Part shown: positions 9,601 through 16,150 of the stretch, one piece after another
Layout: every line of letters begins with the position of its first letter
How positions within the stretch are numbered: position 1 is the stretch's first letter
Source of the DNA: Actinoplanes sp. N902-109
Lineage (GTDB): Bacteria > Actinomycetota > Actinomycetes > Mycobacteriales > Micromonosporaceae
NCBI RefSeq assembly: GCF_000389965.1
Contig: NC_021191.1
Coordinates: 3,969,501-4,033,500 of the forward strand
Direction of reading: 5' to 3'
DNA length: 64,000 bases
Notes under the pieces: generated by a model
Databases searched by the model: none
What the model saw: the letters and a program-made list of their open reading frames with translations, nothing else
Told to the model about the DNA's origin: nothing
Translations under genes and position numbers: made by a program

Positions 9601-12431
9601 CCGGTCCGGCGAGCACGTCGGTGACGGTCACCCCGGTCGCTGTGCCGGGTGCGCCGACCGGCGTGGCGGCGCGGCGCGGCAACGGCTCGGCGACCGTCAC
9701 GTTCACCGCGCCGGCGGACACCGGCGGCAGCCCGATCACCGGGTACGACGTGTCCACCGATGACGGTGTCACCTGGCAGGCGTTGCCGGCGGGCGGCACG
9801 GTGACCGGGCTGAGCAACGGCACGGCCTATGCGGTGCGGGTGCGGGCGCGCAACGCGGTGGGCGCCGGTCCGGCGAGCGACGCGGTGACCGTCGTTCCCG
9901 CCACGGTGCCGGGCGCGCCCACGGGTCTGCGTGCCGCGCCCGCTGATGCCTCGGCGGTGCTGACGTTCACGGCGCCGACAGACAACGGTGGCGATCCGCT
10001 GCTCGGCTACGAGGCGTCAACGGATGACGGATCAACATGGACACCGTTGACTGTCAATGCGTCAGGTGCAGCCGTCAACGGCAGGGTCACCGGGCTCCGC
10101 AACGGCACGGCGTACCGCATCCGGGTCCGCGCCCGCAACGGTGCCGGGGCGGGTGCGCCCAGCGCGAGCACGACGGTGACCCCGGCTGCGGGGGAGACGC
10201 CGCCTGCCGTGCCGGCCGCACCCGCGCAGCTGTCCGCCGTCCCCGGTGCTGCCTCGGCCACCCTGACCGTCACGCCCGGCGCGGACGGCGGTTCGCCGGT
10301 CACGGCCTACGAGTTCTCCGTCGACGGCGGCACCACGTGGCAGCCGCTCCCGGCGGACAACGTGATCCACGGGTTGACGAACGGCACGAGCTACACGATC
10401 TCGGTGCGTGCGGTCAATGCTGTCGGGGCGGGGCCGGCGCGTACCACCGCCGTGACGCCGCGGACTGTCCCGGCGGCGCCCGCGGTGACCGCCGCGGCCG
10501 GCGACTCGTCGGTGACGCTGACGGTGACGCCCGGCGCGGACGGCGGCGCGCCGATCACGGCCTACCAGGTGTCGCTCAACGACGGCACGACCTGGCAACC
10601 GCTGCCCACCAACGCCACCCCGGGCGGCCCGACGCCCGCGCCGGGCAGCGGCTCGACCGCCACGCCGGGCAGCGGCCCGACCGCCACGCCGGGCAGCGGC
10701 ACGACCACCACGCCGGGCAGCGGCACGACCACCGTGCCGGGCAGCGGCACCGCGAGCGGTCCGGTCGTCGGGACGGTGACCGGGTTGACGAACGGCACCG
10801 CCTACCGGTTCCTGGTCCGGGCGCTCAACGCGGCAGGCCCCGGCCCGGCCGGCACCCCGGTCACCGCAACCCCGATCGGCGGGCTGCCCGGCAGCCCCGG
10901 CCCGTTGACCATCAGCCCCGGGAACGGTTCGGCCACCCTGTCGTTCACGCCTGCCGCCGGCGACCCGACCGGCTACGAGGTCAGCATCGACGGCGGTGTG
11001 ACCTGGCGTCCGCTGCCCGCCGACCGGATGGTGGCCGGGCTGCGCAACGGTACGTCGTACGCGATCGCCGTGCGGGCCGTGAACACCGCCGGCGCCGGGC
11101 CCGCCACCCCGGCCGTCACGGTGGTCCCGGCCACCACGCCGGGAGCGCCCGACGTGGTGTCGATCGTGTTCAGCGGTACCACAGCGACCGTCACGTTCAC
11201 CGCGCCGGCCGATGATGGCGGTGCCTTTGTCAGTGGCTACGACGTGTCCGTGGACGGCGGTGCGACCTGGGCGGCGGTGTCGGTGACCGGCTCCGGCCCG
11301 CTCGTCGCCACCGTCACCGGGCTGAGCGCCGGCACCACGTACTCGGTGGTCGTACGGGCTCGCAATGCGGTCGGCGCCGGGCCGGCCAGTTCCGAGTTCG
11401 CCGTGGGTGTGCCGGCGGCGCCGACCGCTGTGGTGGTGACCCGCAGCGGCACGTCGGCGACCGTGACGTTCACCGCGCCCGACGACGACACCGTCACCGG
11501 CTACCAGGTGTCGCTCGACGGTGGGAACACCTGGGTCACGTTGCCCGCCGACGGGGTGCTCACCGGGCTGGACCCCGCCGGGACCTACACCGTCCGGGTC
11601 CGCGCGGTCAACGCCTCCGGGCCGGGCCGGGCCAGCACCGCCGTCACCTCAGCGCCGGTCGGCCCCGGGGCGCCGCGCGCGGTCACGGCTACCGCGGGCA
11701 CGTCGTCGGTCCTGGTCACCTGGGCGCCGCCGGTGAGCAGCGCGGTGCCGATCGTCGGCTACCGGGTGGTGGCCGACCCGGGCCCGGCCACGTGCGAGGT
11801 GGGCCCGTCGGTGACGTCCTGCACGCTGGGTGCGGTCGCCGGGGTGCGCTACACGGTACGGGTCGTCGCGCTGGCCGCCGGGGACCGCTCGACCAGCTCG
11901 GCGCCGTCGGCCGCGGTGCTCCCCAACGCCCCGGTCGTGCCGGCCGCCCCGCCGGCGTCGGCGCCCAGCCTCACCACCAGCCGCGGCGACATCACCACGG
12001 CGGAACCGGGTGCGCGCCTCGCCCTGATCGGATCCGGCTTCGCGGCTCATTCCACGGTCACGCTGGTGCTGTACTCGACGCCGCGGTCGTTGGGCACGGT
12101 GGTCACCGATGCCGCCGGTACGTTCAGCAAGACCGTCACCGTGCCGGCCGACCTGCCGGCGGGGCGGCACACGTTCCTGGCCACCGGCGTCGACCCGGCC
12201 GGCCGGTCGTTCAGCCGTACGCTCACCGTCACGGTCAAGGCGGCAAGTGCCGCACCGTCGCCCGCATCACCGGCACCGGCGCCGTCGTCGACCACAGTGG
12301 ACCACGGCGGCGACGATCTGCTCGGCATGCCGAAGACGGGCGCGAACATCGCCCTGGTCGCGGCCACGGGTCTGCTCCTGATCGGCGCCGGCGTGGCGCT
12401 GCTGCTGATCCGCCGCCGGACCGATCGGTGA
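678..12431 (+). CDS. Giant secreted NHL-propeller / FnIII-repeat protein with MPKTG cell-wall sorting tail
   Basis: 3917 codons. Residues about 1-60 hold a signal peptide: an Arg-rich n-region (STRRRAALP), a hydrophobic core and Ala-rich cleavage region. Residues about 60-395 form six NHL-type blades, with repeats such as LAVDANGNLFIGD and MTVDSAGTLFVSE. Then come about 36 FnIII domains, counted by the PGAPTGL-like entry and the LTNGTTY..RVRAVN strands. A further beta-sandwich follows, then an Ala/Pro/Ser linker and a sorting signal: MPKTG, a hydrophobic helix and RRRTDR. Sortase-anchored repeat proteins usually act as adhesins or surface stalks, so that role is inferred. Low-complexity inserts sit inside three FnIII domains. 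The start is uncertain. A TAGGAT -10-like hexamer at 661-666 favours ATG 678 on a very short leader; GTG 750 would give a more usual signal peptide. No sortase gene is in the window. Confidence 0.88.
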   Translation: MASATGADTRVSIAFAELSGYVECVPGGPGASTRRRAALPVVVLLIVLSGVLGPATSAAAAGSYVLAVAGGTGATGSPVPGPVSASPLGQPSAITSDPSGTSYLFVGTGCRVVRVTAAGTLSIVAGNGTCGTAVAGNATSSPLSSGVKSLAVDANGNLFIGDTGTARIYKVTAAGVLSIFAGTGGTGAPANGSATSSAVVPDSMTIDTAGTLYVGWLNRAYVLKITAAGVLSTVIGTGTPGAPGLGVIVAGLTAIGKPAALALDAAGNLYVGDITNNRVYRIALVGLTISSFAGNGTVGPPVPGSASSPVPLPTAMTVDSAGTLFVSESYSHQILGFVTTGTGAPALVAGTGGTGAPVPGVATGSPLGGTLALAATGADTVLVADTSNNYLLRLTAPTVPDAPTGLSAAPAPSSAVLTFSAPASTGGSAITGYQVTTNGGLTWTTLATTGGATRTGTLTGLVNGLTYTVQVRAVNAVGASAASAGTTVTPATAPGVPTLPSAVGGDASITMIYTAPLDNGGSAVTGYQTSIDGGGTWVTLPANNTITGLTNGMAYTVLLRAVNAVGPGAATAGLTATPRGAPAAPTGLTAVAGNRQAVLTFTTPADGGYPILGYQVSTDDGSTWSGLTVTTSGTVNTGTVTGLANGTTYRIRVRAQNLGGNGTPSSAVTVTPPVVPADAPTGLTATSGSGTATLSFADPANPGGPITGYQVSTDNGSTWSALDVTTGLLGVRNATVSGLTNGVTYAIRVRVVNAAGPGAASDPASATPRGVPYAPAGLSAVAGDRQATLTFTTPGDGGYPILGYQVSTDDGSTWNGLTVTTSGTVNTGTVTGLANGTTYPIRVRAVNLAGTGPASSAVTVTLVALPPDAPTGLTVTTSSSTGGGSPGGGSPGSTGGSTGGGSTGGATASLSFNAPANTGGSPITGYEVSTDNGATWAPITVTTGLSGVQQGTVTGLTNGTTYAFRVRAVNTAGKGAASAAVSATPRDVPYAPTDLTAAAGDRQATLTFTTPGDGGYPLLGYQVSTDDGSTWNGLTVTTSGTVNTGTVTGLANGTTYAIRVRAVNLAGAGAASGPATVTLAAVPPDAPTGLVAVAGDTTAALTFNAPGNTGGSPITGYEVSTDDGTTWTPADVSTGLLGVRNATVNGLTNGVTYPVRVRAVTAAGAGAASAAVTVTPRGMPYAPTALTVVPGNGQATLTFTTPGDGGYPLLGYQVSTDDGSTWNGLTVTTSGTVNTGTVTGLTNGTTYRIRVRAQNLAGAGPATAAVPVVPATVPGAPTGVTVTAGNTEATVTFTPPADTGGSPITGYQVSTDNGGTWVALPANGLVTGLTNNTTYAVRVRAVNAIGAGAASAAVNVTPIPATPDPPTGLTAVRGDRSAALTFQAPAMTGTSPISGYEVSTDNGGTWTALPADRVVTGLTNGTTYTVRVRAVNVSGAGPASAAATVTPATVPDAPGPLTVTAGDRQVLLTFAPPSGTSGGGTTGGGTTGGGTSGGGTSGGGTSGGGTTGGGTTGGGTSGGGSSPGDGGDPVIGYEVSTDDGATWAPLATDRVVTGLSNGTTYRFRVRAVNSVGPGPATAAVEATPATIPGAPSDVSAVPGDGRAVLSFTAPATGGSAITGYETSIDGGATWTPLAADRTVTGLRNGTTYAIQVRAVNAVGAGPASTGASVTPDDGRPGAPAGLTATPGDRRITLAFTPPDRAVTGYEVSLDGGATWTALPDDRTVTGLINGTSYDVQVRAVNEAGAGPATASVTVTPGTTPGAPTGLAATRGDASATVTFTPPADTGGSPVTGYQVSTDDGRTYQDLPADRTINGLTNGVTYPLRVRAVTRYGPGSASGRALVTPAGLPGAPANPVASAGDGQAVLMFTAPDDGGDAITGYQVSIDGGGFRDLPGDNTINGLTNGTTYTLRVRAVNTVGAGPASASTTVTPAAGLPGAPSGLTAMRGNASITVAFTPPAGPVTGYDTTVDGGATWQPLPTDNRITGLTNGTAYVVRVRARNTTGPGPASDPATATPATTPGAPGGLSATPGDSSAILRYAAPADDGGDAITGYQVSIDGGGFRDLPGDNTINGLTNGTTYTLRVRAVNTVGAGPASASTTVTPAAGVPGAPSGLTVTRGDRQITVAFTPPDGPVTGYEYSIDDGVTWQALPGDDTITGLTNGTSYTVRVRARNGSATGPASDGVTVIPAAVPGAPGPVTATAGNSTATITFTPPADDGGSPITGYQVLARSTAPGAGAGDSWTTLEVSGSTTLTGTVANLTNGTTYAVRVRAVNAVGAGAPTASATVTPVTVPGRVPALNASAGDGRAVLMFTAPGDDGGSAITGYEFSLDDSAWTTVPADHTVTGLTNGTTYHVRVRAVNAVGAGAASDTATVTPTAGLPGAPTGLTATRGDSSATVAFTAPAGPVTGYEFSTDDGWNWAPLAADRRIPGLTNGTTYTVRVRAVNDRGSGPASASATVTPAAVPGRPTGLRAVAGDRSASVTFAAPDSDGGSPITGYEVSTDDGGTWVVLAADGKVTGLVNGTTYAVRVRAVNDVGPGPESTAVTVTPIAAPGAPTGLTATAADSAAVLDFTAPPGPVNAYEVSTDDGASWSPLAANRTVTGLTNGTTYRIRVRARNDAGPGTVSNAVTVTPAAVPGRPSGLTAAPGNGTATLTFTAPAGPVDGYEVSVDDGVTWAPLAADRTVPGLTNGNTYTVRVRALNAVGAGPASAGVQVTPRTTPGAPTGLTAAPADSSITVSFTAPADAGGSPITGYDVSVDDGGTWAALAADRTVTGLTNGTTYGVRVRARNAAGAGPAGPSASATPVAGLPGMPAGLVVTRGDASAGLSFTAGTGRVTGYQVSVDDGVNWSALPVTTTDDAGTTTLTATVTGLTNGTTYAVRVRAANTVGTSPPTAAVTVTPATRPSAPTGLVATAGDRSATLAFTAPASGGNPITGYQVSIDGGGFRDLAGDNTITGLTNGRTYTLRVRAVNSVGAGPASTSVTVTPVAVPGAPTGVAARRGNGSATVTFTAPADTGGSPITGYDVSTDDGVTWQALPAGGTVTGLSNGTAYAVRVRARNAVGAGPASDAVTVVPATVPGAPTGLRAAPADASAVLTFTAPTDNGGDPLLGYEASTDDGSTWTPLTVNASGAAVNGRVTGLRNGTAYRIRVRARNGAGAGAPSASTTVTPAAGETPPAVPAAPAQLSAVPGAASATLTVTPGADGGSPVTAYEFSVDGGTTWQPLPADNVIHGLTNGTSYTISVRAVNAVGAGPARTTAVTPRTVPAAPAVTAAAGDSSVTLTVTPGADGGAPITAYQVSLNDGTTWQPLPTNATPGGPTPAPGSGSTATPGSGPTATPGSGTTTTPGSGTTTVPGSGTASGPVVGTVTGLTNGTAYRFLVRALNAAGPGPAGTPVTATPIGGLPGSPGPLTISPGNGSATLSFTPAAGDPTGYEVSIDGGVTWRPLPADRMVAGLRNGTSYAIAVRAVNTAGAGPATPAVTVVPATTPGAPDVVSIVFSGTTATVTFTAPADDGGAFVSGYDVSVDGGATWAAVSVTGSGPLVATVTGLSAGTTYSVVVRARNAVGAGPASSEFAVGVPAAPTAVVVTRSGTSATVTFTAPDDDTVTGYQVSLDGGNTWVTLPADGVLTGLDPAGTYTVRVRAVNASGPGRASTAVTSAPVGPGAPRAVTATAGTSSVLVTWAPPVSSAVPIVGYRVVADPGPATCEVGPSVTSCTLGAVAGVRYTVRVVALAAGDRSTSSAPSAAVLPNAPVVPAAPPASAPSLTTSRGDITTAEPGARLALIGSGFAAHSTVTLVLYSTPRSLGTVVTDAAGTFSKTVTVPADLPAGRHTFLATGVDPAGRSFSRTLTVTVKAASAAPSPASPAPAPSSTTVDHGGDDLLGMPKTGANIALVAATGLLLIGAGVALLLIRRRTDR
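2467..4450 (+). repeat. Two-domain (A-B) FnIII super-repeat inside the giant gene
   Basis: FnIII domains 3 to 9 alternate between two types. Type A reads GYPxLGYQVSTDDGSTW followed by TVNTGTVTGL. Type B reads GSPITGYEVSTD followed by a TTGLxGV loop. The A-B pair occurs about three and a half times with strong nucleotide identity, including the same AT-richer codons (caggtgtcaac.gatgacgggtc) in each A domain. This points to duplication of a two-domain unit and later homogenisation. A weaker A-like copy recurs at about 9990-10080. Confidence 0.75.
3321..3393 (+). repeat. Gly/Ser-rich low-complexity insert in FnIII domain 6
   Basis: An irregular GGC-GGT-GGC-TCG repeat encodes units of GGGSP and GGST. 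It interrupts an early strand pair of one FnIII domain instead of lying between domains. It probably forms a flexible loop. Confidence 0.75.
5103..5237 (+). repeat. Nine tandem 15-bp units encoding T(S/T)GGG in FnIII domain 12
   Basis: Nine in-frame copies of acg-(tcc/act)-ggc-ggc-ggc. The units run TS, TT, TT, TS, TS, TS, TT, TT, TS, each followed by GGG. Such an array is liable to slip in replication by whole 15-bp units, which keeps the frame. It splits an FnIII domain between the FAPPSG and GDPVIGYEVS strands. Confidence 0.9.
10641..10760 (+). repeat. Five tandem 24-bp units encoding PGSGxTxx in FnIII domain 32
   Basis: Five in-frame 24-bp units encode PGSGSTAT, PGSGPTAT, PGSGTTTT, PGSGTTTV and PGSGTASG. 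The array is inserted between the TTWQPLP strand and the TVTGLTNGTAY strand of one FnIII domain. It resembles the Pro/Thr linkers of secreted actinobacterial proteins, which are often glycosylated. Confidence 0.9.
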
Positions 12432-12729
12432 CAACGGGCTTGCCCGCCGGGCGGTGCCGGCCGCGGGCATCGGCTTCGCCGGGAAGCTGCCAGACAGCCT
12501 CCGCATCCGGTCGGCGAGGTGACTGACGAGCGCTCACCGGAAGGGCTGCCGGCTGCGACGGGACGGCCGTCGCGAAGGGGTGCTGCGACGGCGTACAGCA
12601 CGCGGGCGCGGCCCGCCGCACCATGGCATCTCGAGTCGTGACCAGGCGGGAGAAGTGCGTTGCCGTCCCGAGTTGCGGTGCTGTCCGGGCGGGCCGAGAC
12701 TGGGCGAAACCGCCAAAACCGGAGGCCGG
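12432..12729 (+). other. Intergenic region with no supported gene
   Basis: About 300 bases between the giant gene and the transporter. I see only a short GCCCG-C-CGGGC dyad just after the stop, which could be a weak terminator, and no convincing coding frame. The open frame running into the transporter from 12580 lacks a start signal and any recognisable protein sequence. Confidence 0.5.
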
Positions 12730-14127
12730 ATGAGCCGCAACGAGCAGGACACCGCCGCAGCGACGCGGCTCACCGGGTCGATCGTCGTGGTCGCGCTGGT
12801 GTCGGCGATCTCGGGGCTGCTCTACGGGTACGACACCGGGATCATCTCGGGTGCGCTGCTGCAGATCGGCGACGACTTCGGCATCGGGCACGTCTGGGAG
12901 CAGGTGATCGCCGCCTCGATCCTGGTCGGCGCGGTGATCGGCGCGCTGACCTGCAGCCGGTTGTCCGAGCGCCGGGGCCGGCACGGCACGCTGCTGCTGA
13001 TCGGCATCGTTTTCGTGGCCGGTTCGCTGGCGGCGTCGCTGTCGCCCGACCCGATCCTGCTGTCGCTGAGCCGCCTGGTGCTCGGCTTCGCCGTCGGCGG
13101 CGCCACGCAGACTGCGCCGGTGTACGTGGCCGAGCTCGCCCCGACCGCCTACCGCGGCCGGCTGGTGCTGTTCTTCCAGATCGCGATCGGGGTCGGCATC
13201 GTCATCGCGACCATCGTGGGTGCCGCCGAGGTCATCGACTGGCGGGTCGCGATCGGCATGGCCGCCGCACCCGCGGCGCTCATGTTCGTGCTGATGCTAC
13301 GGCTGCCCGAGAGCCCCCGCTGGCTGGCCCGCGAGGGGCAGCTCGACAAGGCCGAGCAGGCTCTTTCCCGGGTACGGGAAACCGGCAGCGACCTGAGCAC
13401 CGAGCTGGCCGAGATCCGGGCCAACGTCGAGGAGGAACAGCAGGCCAGCACCCGCGGATGGGCCGGGTTGAAGGCGGCCTGGGTGCGCCCGGCCCTGGTC
13501 GTCGGTTGTGGCCTGGCGGTGTTTACCCAGCTGTCCGGCATCGAGATGATCGTCTACTACACGCCGACGATTCTCACCGACAACGGCTTCTCGGACTCGA
13601 CGGCGCTGCGGGTCTCGGTCGCCCTCGGGCTGACGTACCTGATCACCCAGCTGATCGGCCTGGCGATCATCGACCGGGTGGGCCGGCGCCGGCTGACCCT
13701 GGTGACCCTGCCGTTCGCCGCGCTGTCGCTGATCGTGCTGGGCACGTTCTTCGTCACCGGCAACGACGGCAAGTCGATGGTGCCGTGGATCGTCGCCACC
13801 CTGGTCGCGTTCATGGCGTTCACCGCCGGTGGCATCCAGCTGATGGGCTGGCTCACCGGCTCGGAGATCTACCCGCTGGCCACCCGGGCGGCGGGCGCCG
13901 CGGCGCAGTCGGCGTCGCTGTGGGGCACCAACGTGCTGATCACCTTGTCGTTGCTCAGCCTGATGAACGCGATCGGCACCGGCCAGACGTTCTACCTGTA
14001 CGCGCTGTTCAACATCGTCGCTTTCGGGTTCCTGTTCCGGAAGATGCCGGAGCTGACCGGCCGCAGCCTGGAGGAGATCGAGGATCACCTCTCGCGCGGC
14101 CGGTTCGCCCCGGCTGACTTCCGCTAG
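12730..14127 (+). CDS. MFS sugar transporter (sugar porter family)
   Basis: 465 residues with about 12 membrane segments. Sugar-porter signatures appear in order: GYDTGIISGALL in TM1, RLVLGFAVGG, AELAPTAYRGRL, PESPRWL after TM6, the QLSGIEMIVYY version of the QQxxGxNxxxYY motif in TM7, RVGRRRL, EIYP, and PELTGRSLEEIE at the C-terminus. The family imports hexoses, pentoses or inositol by proton symport through the cytoplasmic membrane. The TM7 motif has T and E where Q and N are usual, positions that contact sugar, so the substrate may be atypical. The start ATG is set by GGAGG four bases upstream. The gene ends nine bases before the convergent oxidoreductase. Confidence 0.9.
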   Translation: MSRNEQDTAAATRLTGSIVVVALVSAISGLLYGYDTGIISGALLQIGDDFGIGHVWEQVIAASILVGAVIGALTCSRLSERRGRHGTLLLIGIVFVAGSLAASLSPDPILLSLSRLVLGFAVGGATQTAPVYVAELAPTAYRGRLVLFFQIAIGVGIVIATIVGAAEVIDWRVAIGMAAAPAALMFVLMLRLPESPRWLAREGQLDKAEQALSRVRETGSDLSTELAEIRANVEEEQQASTRGWAGLKAAWVRPALVVGCGLAVFTQLSGIEMIVYYTPTILTDNGFSDSTALRVSVALGLTYLITQLIGLAIIDRVGRRRLTLVTLPFAALSLIVLGTFFVTGNDGKSMVPWIVATLVAFMAFTAGGIQLMGWLTGSEIYPLATRAAGAAAQSASLWGTNVLITLSLLSLMNAIGTGQTFYLYALFNIVAFGFLFRKMPELTGRSLEEIEDHLSRGRFAPADFR

Positions 14128-14136
14128 GGCGCCGGG

Positions 14137-15105
14137 TCAGGCGACCGTGAGGACCACCTTGCCGCGGGTGTGGCCCTCCTCGAGGGTGCGGTGCGCCGCG
14201 GCTGCCTCGGCGAGCGGGAACGTCGCGGCGACCTCGACGGTGATGGCGCCCTGTTCGATCAGGGTGGCGATGCTGGCCAGCGCCGGGCCGTCCGGCTCGA
14301 CCAGGATGCCGGTGGCGCGCACCCCGGCCGCGGCGGCTGCGGCGGCGAGGTCGGGCGACACCCCGGACGGTACGGCGATCAGCAGCCCACCCGTCCGCAG
14401 CGTGTGCAGGGACCGGGTGCTGGTGGCGTCGACCGCGTCCCCGACCAGGTCGAGCACCACATCGACGTCGCCCACGGACTTCTCGAACGGCCCGGCGGTG
14501 TAGTCGAGGACCTCGTCGGCGCCGAGGTCGGTGAGCCACTGCTGGTTGCGCGGGCCGGCCACGGCGATCACGTGCGCGCCCAGGTGCTTGGCGAGCTGGA
14601 CGGCGAAGTGCCCGACACCGCCGGCCGCCGCGGTGATCAGCACCCGCCGGCCGGGCTGGAGGTCGGCGGTGTCGACCAGCGCCTGCCAAGCGGTCAGCCC
14701 GGCCAGCGGCACCGCGGCGGCCTGCTCGAAGCTGACACCGGCGGGCATCCGGGCGAACTGGCGCGACGGTGCGGTGACGTACTCGGCGTAGGCGCCGGCC
14801 TGCCGCGGGAACCACGGCATGCCGTACACCTTGTCGCCGGCGGCCAGGGTGGTGACGCCGAACCCGGCCTCCTCGACCACCCCGGCCACGTCCCAGCCGA
14901 GGATGACCGGCGGCGTCCCGAGCACCCCGGCCATCCCGCTGCCCGCACGGGTCTTGACGTCGACCGGGTTGACGCCTGCCGCGTGCACCCGGACCAGTAC
15001 CTCGGTGGGCTGGGCAGCGGGGCGTTCGACCTGCTCGACGGTCAGGACCTCGGGGCCGCCGAAGCTGTGCTGGCGGACGGCGTTCATGGTGGTGTGCTCG
15101 CTCAT
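14137..15105 (-). CDS. NADP-dependent quinone oxidoreductase-like MDR protein
   Basis: 322 residues of the zinc-free medium-chain reductase family. Visible are the N-terminal GroES-like part (FGGPEVLTVEQVERP, VRVHAAGVNPVD), the GWDVAGVVEE strand, and the nucleotide-binding AAAGGVGHFAVQLAKHLGA region followed by LGADEVLDY. No structural-zinc cysteine cluster is present. These enzymes reduce quinones or enones in the cytoplasm with NADPH. ATG 15105 is preferred, with GGGGT just upstream; ATG 15087 is an alternative. It is transcribed away from the GlxA-type regulator across a 70-base gap, so the regulator probably controls it. Confidence 0.88.
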   Translation of the reverse strand: MSEHTTMNAVRQHSFGGPEVLTVEQVERPAAQPTEVLVRVHAAGVNPVDVKTRAGSGMAGVLGTPPVILGWDVAGVVEEAGFGVTTLAAGDKVYGMPWFPRQAGAYAEYVTAPSRQFARMPAGVSFEQAAAVPLAGLTAWQALVDTADLQPGRRVLITAAAGGVGHFAVQLAKHLGAHVIAVAGPRNQQWLTDLGADEVLDYTAGPFEKSVGDVDVVLDLVGDAVDATSTRSLHTLRTGGLLIAVPSGVSPDLAAAAAAAGVRATGILVEPDGPALASIATLIEQGAITVEVAATFPLAEAAAAHRTLEEGHTRGKVVLTVA

Positions 15106-15175
15106 GACCCCAGTCTGCGACTCCCGGCGACCCACGGACAGTGGCTCGAATGACATTGTCGGTAAGATTCGTGCC
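15106..15175. promoter_or_regulatory. Divergent promoter region with a GACATTGTC palindrome
   Basis: The 70-base gap serves two divergent genes. It holds a perfect 9-bp palindrome GACATTGTC (15152-15160), a CCAC-ggaca-GTGG dyad just before it, and TAAGAT at 15163-15168, seven bases before the regulator's ATG. The palindrome directly upstream of the -10-like hexamer is a plausible autoregulatory operator. Confidence 0.4.
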
Positions 15176-16144
15176 ATGCCGCATCGTGTCGCCGTGCTCG
15201 CCCTCGACGGAGTCATCCCCTTCGACCTGGGCATCCCGGCGCGGGTGCTGGGCGCGGCGCAGGACCCCGCCGGTGCGCCGTGCTACGAGGTCGTCACCTG
15301 CTCGCTGGACGGCGGGCCGGTCGCCACCAACGCCGGGTTCACCATCCAGGTGAGCCACGACCGGCGGGCGCTCGCCGGGGCCGACACCGTCGTGGTCGCC
15401 ACCCAGGAGCCGGGCACGGCCATGCTGACCGCGGGGGAGGGCGACGCGGCGGTGCTGGACGTGCTGCGGTCCCTGCGCCCCGGCACCCGGGTGGTGAGCA
15501 CGTGCACGTCGGCGTTCGTGCTGGCCGCGGCCGGTCTGCTGGACGGGCTGGCGGCCACCACGCACTGGTCGCTGAGCGACCGGCTCGCCGCGCTGTTCCC
15601 GGCCGTCGAGGTGCGCCCCGACGTGCTGTTCGTCGATGCCGGGCGGATTCTCACCTCGGCCGGGGCGGCGGCCGGGATCGACCTGTTCCTGCACATCGTC
15701 CGCACCGATCACGGCGCGGCGGTGGCCAACGCCGCGGCCCGCCGCTGCGTGGTGGCGCCGTGGCGGGACGGCGGCCAGGCCCAGTTCATCGCCCACCCGA
15801 CCCCACCGGCGTCCTCGACCGGCACCGGCCCGACCCGGGCCTGGGCGCTGACCCGGCTCGACCAGCCGCTCACCCTGGCCGACCTGGCCGCCCACGCGGC
15901 CATGACCAAGCGCACCTTCAGCCGCCGCTTCGTCGCCGAGGTGGGCGTGACCCCGCTGCAATGGCTGATCGCACAACGCGTCGACCGGGCGCGCACCCTG
16001 CTGGAGAGCAGCGACCTGCCGGTCGAGCGGATCGCCGCGCAGGCCGGTTTCGGCAGCGCGACGCTGTTGCGCCAGCACCTGCACGCGGCGCTGGGCGTCA
16101 CACCGCAGCACTACCGCCGCACGTTCCAGGCCCCGGTGCGGTGA
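15176..16144 (+). CDS. GlxA-family transcriptional regulator (DJ-1/PfpI plus AraC HTH)
   Basis: 322 residues. Residues about 4-180 are a DJ-1/PfpI-like domain with the nucleophile-elbow sequence STCTSAFVLAAAGLLDG and the ATTHW segment typical of GlxA regulators. Residues about 225-320 form an AraC double helix-turn-helix (LADLAAHAAMTKRTFSRRF, then ERIAAQAGFGSATLLRQHL, then GVTPQHYRR). These act as cytoplasmic DNA-binding regulators, and the PfpI domain probably senses a ligand and is not a protease. Divergent from the quinone oxidoreductase, its likely target. TAAGAT seven bases before ATG suggests a leaderless or near-leaderless message. Confidence 0.9.
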   Translation: MPHRVAVLALDGVIPFDLGIPARVLGAAQDPAGAPCYEVVTCSLDGGPVATNAGFTIQVSHDRRALAGADTVVVATQEPGTAMLTAGEGDAAVLDVLRSLRPGTRVVSTCTSAFVLAAAGLLDGLAATTHWSLSDRLAALFPAVEVRPDVLFVDAGRILTSAGAAAGIDLFLHIVRTDHGAAVANAAARRCVVAPWRDGGQAQFIAHPTPPASSTGTGPTRAWALTRLDQPLTLADLAAHAAMTKRTFSRRFVAEVGVTPLQWLIAQRVDRARTLLESSDLPVERIAAQAGFGSATLLRQHLHAALGVTPQHYRRTFQAPVR

Positions 16145-16150
16145 CCGGGC

